NCBI GenBank assembly: GCA_012511735.1
Contig: JAAZFK010000176.1
Coordinates: 1 to 7,250, forward strand
Direction: 5' to 3'
Source: Clostridiaceae bacterium
GTDB taxonomy: Bacteria > Bacillota > Clostridia > Saccharofermentanales > DTU023
Length of the DNA: 7,250 nt
Part shown: positions 6,229-7,250 of the stretch, piece after piece
How the letters are laid out: every line of letters begins with the position of its first letter
How positions within the stretch are numbered: position 1 is the first letter of the stretch
Made by a program: the position numbers and the translations under genes
The notes under the pieces: model-generated
Seen by the model: the letters and a program-made list of their open reading frames with translations, nothing else
Databases searched by the model: none
What the model was told of the DNA's origin: nothing

Positions 6229-7250
6229 ATGATGATGGATCCTGTTCTGACGGCACTTGAAAACGCCTTAGATCAAAAGGAAGACACAGTCCTTGCGACA
6301 GTGACCGCAAGCTCCGGCGCCACCCCCAGGGGGGAGGGAGCCCGCATGCTTGTCGGCCGGGAAGGCCGGCTGGCCGGAACGGTCGGAGGGGGCGCTGTTG
6401 AGCTCCGTTCGCTGAAGATTGCCCGTGAAGCGATTCGCGACAGACGGTCGGATATTCATCATTTCTACCTGACAAAGAATCAGATAGAAGATATCGGCAT
6501 GATCTGCGGAGGCAACGCGACGGTTCATTACCTGTTTTTGCCCGGAGACGATCAGGCGCTGCTGGCCTTGGTCCAGTCGGCCCGTCAGGCCATCGCAAAG
6601 CGTCAACCCAGCTGGCTGATTACAGATATCAGTGAGAGCGACCAGCTTGGCCTGGCGCTCTTTACCGCGCCTGAAGGCGCTAACCCGGCAGATCCGGACT
6701 TTTCTGTCCAGGGCTGGACCTTCACTGGCTACCCCGAGGATCATGAATGTACCAATGCCTTGCGGGCGGATCCTCATCTTCTCTGCCAACGGGGCAGAAG
6801 CTTCAGTTTGTGCGGTCATCAATTTTATGTGGAAGAGCTGGTGGTACCGGGTCTCGTCTACATCTTCGGCGGCGGCCACGTCGGTCAGGCCCTGACGCCT
6901 GTCCTGGCTCGGGCTCATTTCGCGGTTGTTGTGCTTGACGACCGTGAGGAATTCACGGATCCCGCCCTCTTCCCCGGCGCCTATGATGTCCGGATTTGCG
7001 ACCTGAAAGACATCAGCAAATCAGTCAAGATTGGCCCGGAAGATTTTGTTTGTATCATGACACGCGGCCATAGCAATGATCTGGATGTTGAAGACCAGGT
7101 TTTACGTACCCCTGCCCGTTACATCGGGGTGATCGGAAGCCGGCATAAGACCAGGACCATCGACAAACTTCTGATGGAGCGGGGGCACAGCAAGGAAACG
7201 CTGGAAAGAGCTGTATCACCGATAGGTCTGGACATCGGGGGCGAGACACC
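6229..7250 (+). CDS. xdhC: XdhC/CoxI-family molybdenum hydroxylase maturation protein (partial, C-terminus cut)
   Basis: XdhC/CoxI proteins bind the molybdenum cofactor, aid its sulfuration and insert it into xanthine dehydrogenase-type enzymes in the cytosol. The visible 340 residues hold both usual domains. The N-terminal XdhC/CoxI domain has SSGATPRGEGARMLV (28-42), GTVGGGAVE (50-58) and GMICGG (90-95) with the conserved Cys93. After a variable linker comes the C-terminal Rossmann domain: YIFGGGHVGQAL (211-222) is the dinucleotide-type glycine loop, VVLDDREEF (234-242) the end of its second strand, TRGHSNDL (278-285), and IGVIGSRHKT (299-308). SPIGLDIGGET (330-340) is normally close to the C-terminus, so few residues are missing. 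Three ATG codons in a row (6229, 6232, 6235) can start it; an in-frame TGA directly before 6229 excludes anything earlier. The ribosome site is weak (AAAGAAAG). It is two-domain, unlike short CoxI-only forms. A molybdenum hydroxylase or cofactor gene is expected downstream. Confidence 0.92.
   Translation, partial: MMMDPVLTALENALDQKEDTVLATVTASSGATPRGEGARMLVGREGRLAGTVGGGAVELRSLKIAREAIRDRRSDIHHFYLTKNQIEDIGMICGGNATVHYLFLPGDDQALLALVQSARQAIAKRQPSWLITDISESDQLGLALFTAPEGANPADPDFSVQGWTFTGYPEDHECTNALRADPHLLCQRGRSFSLCGHQFYVEELVVPGLVYIFGGGHVGQALTPVLARAHFAVVVLDDREEFTDPALFPGAYDVRICDLKDISKSVKIGPEDFVCIMTRGHSNDLDVEDQVLRTPARYIGVIGSRHKTRTIDKLLMERGHSKETLERAVSPIGLDIGGET

Noticed and set aside
6268..6918. 216-aa open frame on the minus strand
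   Set aside because: It lies wholly opposite xdhC, whose motifs are clear. The translation resembles no family I know and it has no convincing ribosome site.
1..7250. A mobile island or novel defence system
   Set aside because: No transposase, integrase, target-site repeats, CRISPR repeats or nuclease/toxin genes are visible. All genes belong to known metabolic or resistance families.

Overview
The window is a gene-dense, moderately GC-rich stretch of bacterial DNA with seven genes, two of them cut by the window edges. An anaerobic or facultative Bacillota (Clostridia-like) genome fits best. The reasons are the strong AGGAGG-type ribosome sites, the long (~675 aa) form of urocanase, the stand-alone glutamate formimidoyltransferase, an ACR3-type arsenite pump with a compact ArsR, and an XdhC/CoxI protein. 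This assignment is inferred from gene content only. I see no RNA gene, CRISPR array, insertion sequence or prophage part.

Left block, minus strand (1-3528): an apparent histidine-degradation operon, read right to left. It holds urocanate hydratase (hutU), then glutamate formimidoyltransferase (ftcD, overlapping hutU by 8 bp), then the N-terminal part of a MalY/PatB-type PLP enzyme that starts 21 bp after ftcD and runs off the left edge. HutU and FtcD catalyse steps 2 and 4 of the histidine to glutamate route. HutH and HutI are not in the window.

Centre (3529-3607): a 79-bp divergent intergenic region with a good sigma-70-type promoter for hutU. Its -10 lies in the palindrome AGTATACT, which could also supply the -10 of a weaker promoter for the rightward gene, a ROK-family sugar kinase (3608-4576).

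Right block, plus strand: an arsenic-resistance pair, arsR (ArsR/SmtB repressor with a Cys-x-Cys sensor motif) and acr3 (arsenite efflux permease). Each gene has its own copy of the same operator core, ATCAAA-N4-TTTGAT. The arsR copy follows a near-consensus promoter (TTGACA-N17-TATGAT). The acr3 copy lies mostly between the -35 and -10 of a weaker promoter with an extended -10. ArsR therefore very likely represses both itself and the pump. The operator and promoter positions also indicate that arsR starts at 4661 and acr3 at 5079, not at the upstream in-frame codons.

Right edge (6229-7250): after a 100-bp gap with a TATAAT promoter comes an XdhC/CoxI-family molybdenum-hydroxylase maturation protein, cut just before its C-terminus. 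It may open a molybdenum hydroxylase cluster beyond the window.

I found no convincing undescribed system. The most informative signals are the twin ArsR operators and the start corrections they imply, the PLP enzyme inside the histidine operon, and the shared divergent promoter.
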